Source: Mageeibacillus sp. UBA5770
GTDB lineage: Bacteria > Bacillota_A > Clostridia > Saccharofermentanales > Saccharofermentanaceae
Assembly: GCA_002418705.1 (NCBI GenBank)
Contig: DIEQ01000028.1
Location: 1 to 25,959 of the forward strand
DNA: 25,959 bases
Direction: 5' to 3'
Made by a program: the position numbers and the translations under genes
The notes under the pieces: model-generated
The model's database searches: none
What the model saw: the letters and a program-made list of their open reading frames with translations, nothing else
Told to the model about the DNA's origin: nothing
In this document: positions 24,317 through 25,959 of the stretch, piece after piece
Layout: every line of letters begins with the position of its first letter
How positions within the stretch are numbered: the stretch's first letter is position 1

Positions 24317-24341
24317 TAATTGAATGGAAAATATCAATTAT

Positions 24342-24935
24342 TTACTTGTTTAGTCTTTCACCAACGGCGCCGCCAGGATGTATCAGGGCAAACTGTTCGT
24401 TTTTATAACCCGTTTCTTCAATCAGTGCAGCCTGCAGAGCATCGAAAATAATTGACATGGCTGTAAAGCTTGTGGTTCCCTGGCTGTTATATTTATCGGT
24501 TTCACGAGTGACATACATCGCCAGGACGATATCAGCCCCCGCTGCAAGGGGAGAATCCATGTTTTCCGTAACGGCAATGACTGTTACCCCTTTTTCTTTG
24601 CATATGTGAAGGACCGGAATCAATTCATCTGTTTTACCGCCGCGGGAGGCCAGGAGCATTACATCTCCTTTTTGCAGAAAACCCAGAGCTCCGTGGACCG
24701 CTTCTGACGGATAAATAAATCTTCCGGGCCGTTCAATGCAGCACATCAGGTGTGCAAAATGCATACATGCGATCCCTGAATGTCCGCAGGCGCATGCTGC
24801 AATCCTCGGCGTCACCGCCAGCACATCCACCGCTCTGGCGAATTCTTTTTTATCGAGCCAGTCAAATCCGCCTGCTATACATGCAGCTTCGATTTCAAAT
24901 GTCTCTTTCGCCGACTGTAGTCCTTCGTCTTTCAT
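24342..24935 (-). CDS. SIS-domain sugar-phosphate isomerase, KpsF/GutQ-like, without CBS domains
   Basis: 197 residues, essentially one SIS domain. It ends in IHPGGAVGERLNK, close to the HPGGALGRRL end of the SIS domain in KpsF/GutQ arabinose-5-phosphate isomerases, but the two CBS domains of KpsF (about 320 residues in all) are absent. The phosphate-binding loop reads SRGGKTDEL where the usual form is SxSGxT-E, so substrate or activity may differ. Three clustered cysteines occur in CACGHSG and MCC. It probably interconverts a ketose- and an aldose-phosphate in the cytoplasm. ATG 24935 has AGGA just upstream. It is 47 bases after an araD-type gene and is the last gene of that operon, followed by a strong terminator. 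Confidence 0.82.
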   Translation of the reverse strand: MKDEGLQSAKETFEIEAACIAGGFDWLDKKEFARAVDVLAVTPRIAACACGHSGIACMHFAHLMCCIERPGRFIYPSEAVHGALGFLQKGDVMLLASRGGKTDELIPVLHICKEKGVTVIAVTENMDSPLAAGADIVLAMYVTRETDKYNSQGTTSFTAMSIIFDALQAALIEETGYKNEQFALIHPGGAVGERLNK

Positions 24936-24982
24936 TAAGTCCTGCTTTCACAGCTGTATTTAAATGGAAAAAACAGATTTTA

Positions 24983-25681
24983 TCAGATTTTTCCCTGACC
25001 GTAATATGCGTTGGTACCGTTCTTACGCTGGTAGTGCTTGTCGAGGAGCGTCTTCTGCAGCGGCTCAATCGTGTTGCCTGACAGGGATTTGCAGTGCCAT
25101 GCCATCATGCCGACCTCTTCAAGTACCACTGCGTTATGTACGGCGCTCAAGGGATCTTTTCCCCACGTGAACGGACCGTGACTGTGCACAAGGACCGCCG
25201 ATATCTCATCGGGATTTATCTCCTCAAACCGCTCAATGATGACTTTCCCTGTCTCCTTCTCATATTCTCCTTTGATTTCAGAATCGGTCATGCGTCGGGT
25301 ACAGGGAATCTCTCCATAAAAATAATCAGCCTGCGTTGTGCCGTAGGCGGGGATTCCCATACCGGACTGGGCAAATATCGTAGCCCACCGGCTGTGCGTG
25401 TGTACCACGCCGCCTATATTCGGGAATGCCTTATAAAGTTCCAGATGAGTAGGCGTGTCAGACGAAGGATTCATTATGCCTTCAACTCTATGACCGTCAA
25501 GGTCGACAACCACCATATCTTCTAGCTTCAATCTTGTATATTCAACGCCGGATGGTTTGATGACAATGAGGCCTTTTTCACGGTCTATGCCTGATACATT
25601 GCCCCATGTAAAGGTGACCAGATTGTTCCTGGGAAGTTCGAGGTTCGCCTCGAAAACCTTCTTCTTAAGTTCTTCCAGCAT
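24983..25681 (-). CDS. araD: L-ribulose-5-phosphate 4-epimerase (AraD/UlaF/SgbE family)
   Basis: 232 residues, full length for the family. The class II aldolase/epimerase fold is clear: GNVSGID, KPSGVEY, SSDTPTH, then the zinc histidines H94 and H96 (VVHTHSRWA) and H168 ([11 protein letters not shown]). D75, the probable catalytic D119 (TTQADYFYG) and a C-terminal tyrosine (NAYYGQ) are in the places of the E. coli AraD residues, which argues for an epimerase over a fuculose-phosphate-type aldolase. It would convert L-ribulose-5-phosphate to D-xylulose-5-phosphate. UlaF and SgbE of the ascorbate/gulose pathways look the same, so the upstream sugar cannot be named. ATG 25681 has AGGAGA 7 bases upstream. 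It sits 66 bases after a DeoC-like aldolase and before the SIS gene, with no AraA or AraB in the window. Confidence 0.92.
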   Translation of the reverse strand: MLEELKKKVFEANLELPRNNLVTFTWGNVSGIDREKGLIVIKPSGVEYTRLKLEDMVVVDLDGHRVEGIMNPSSDTPTHLELYKAFPNIGGVVHTHSRWATIFAQSGMGIPAYGTTQADYFYGEIPCTRRMTDSEIKGEYEKETGKVIIERFEEINPDEISAVLVHSHGPFTWGKDPLSAVHNAVVLEEVGMMAWHCKSLSGNTIEPLQKTLLDKHYQRKNGTNAYYGQGKI

Positions 25682-25747
25682 GTTTGGCTCTCCTATTCCG
25701 TCAGCTTTTCTTTAATTAAAAAGCAGGTTAATTTCCAACTGCGGCTG

Positions 25748-25959
25748 TTAACCGTTTGTATTTTCCGACATAATTGCAAAAGTAGCTGTCAGACCCATCC
25801 GGTTGGCACCGGCATCCATCAGTTCTTTACAGAAAGCAGCCGTCTTGATACCGCCGTCGATCTTTATGCCGATTGCATCACCCACAACAGATCGAATGAA
25901 CTTCACTTCTTCAGGCTGCGCTTTGCCGCTGGCGAGGAAGTGCTGAACTTTTACAAAGT
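25748..25959 (-). CDS. DeoC-like class I aldolase, divergent paralogue (C-terminal 69 residues)
   Basis: This frame enters from the right edge and ends at TAA (25748-25750). The 69 residues align with the end of deoxyribose-phosphate aldolase: FVKVQHF corresponds to FIKTSTGF and holds the Schiff-base lysine, GIKIDGGIKT corresponds to the VKAAGGIST region with the second lysine, and AGANRMGLTA matches the phosphate-binding end. Both catalytic lysines are therefore kept, but the STG after the first lysine is replaced by VQH/F, unlike the standard deoC at 17484-18170. It is probably an aldolase with another substrate. It leads into araD and the SIS gene on the same strand. The N-terminal part lies outside the window. 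Confidence 0.8.
   Translation of the reverse strand, partial: FVKVQHFLASGKAQPEEVKFIRSVVGDAIGIKIDGGIKTAAFCKELMDAGANRMGLTATFAIMSENTNG

Larger units (their letters stand above)
24037..24341. other. 305-base intergenic region between the metal ATPase and the SIS gene
   Basis: It holds no supported gene. From right to left: a terminator hairpin for the sugar-phosphate operon (24273-24316), one isolated TTCATATG (24218-24225), a perfect leftward promoter (24169-24197), a cluster of four more repeats at and after the start site (24124-24165), and a transcribed leader of about 125 bases with no strong hairpin that I could see. The leader is in frame with the ATPase and contains ATG codons (for example at 24163), but none has a ribosome binding site. 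Confidence 0.75.

Noticed and set aside
1..25959. CRISPR arrays, tRNA or rRNA genes, insertion sequences, phage genes
   Set aside because: I looked for spaced repeats, cloverleaf ends, transposase-like frames and terminal repeats and saw none; all long frames belong to ordinary bacterial families.

Overview
The window looks like chromosomal DNA of a low-to-mid GC Gram-positive bacterium of the Clostridia, probably Lachnospiraceae-like. This is inferred from the YhaO/YhaN pair, an LTA-synthase-type membrane enzyme, LrgA/LrgB, strong AGGAGG-type ribosome binding sites, several extended -10 promoters and T-tracted hairpin terminators. Nothing is from a phage or an insertion sequence. There is no tRNA, rRNA or CRISPR array. 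Coding density is high, and the only gene-free gap just over 300 bases (24037-24341) is filled with control sequences.

Left part (1-9.7 kb): a truncated YhaN-like ATPase gene and yhaO form a leftward DNA-repair pair. Their promoter is embedded in a 33-bp palindrome. Facing them is a rightward cardiolipin synthase. Next come four leftward genes: an LTA-synthase family protein and a CorA-type Mg transporter (one unit, own promoter at ~9.73 kb), then a hairpin, then a DEAD-box helicase with mannose-6-phosphate isomerase. The terminator of this last unit lies inside the 3' end of the convergent cls gene.

Middle part (9.9-17 kb): a rightward moxR - DUF58 - membrane transglutaminase operon (tightly coupled stop/start junctions) whose end overlaps the end of leftward lrgB. 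lrgAB is divergent from a rightward MFS transporter.

Right part (17-25.96 kb): a leftward nucleoside/deoxyribose salvage operon runs aldose-1-epimerase-like gene, deoB, deoC, cdd. Together these deaminate cytidine, move phosphate on (deoxy)ribose and split deoxyribose-5-phosphate. A divergent gene encodes a phosphodiesterase/alkaline-phosphatase superfamily enzyme behind a near-consensus promoter. Then comes a leftward Zn/Cd/Pb P1B-type ATPase behind a perfect TTGACA-17-TATAAT promoter decorated with five CATWTG-type repeats, which suggests tight metal-responsive repression. Last is a leftward sugar-phosphate cluster: a divergent DeoC-like aldolase (cut by the window edge), an AraD-type epimerase and a KpsF-like SIS isomerase. 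It ends at a 14-bp perfect-stem terminator. This cluster is the best candidate for an undescribed pathway.
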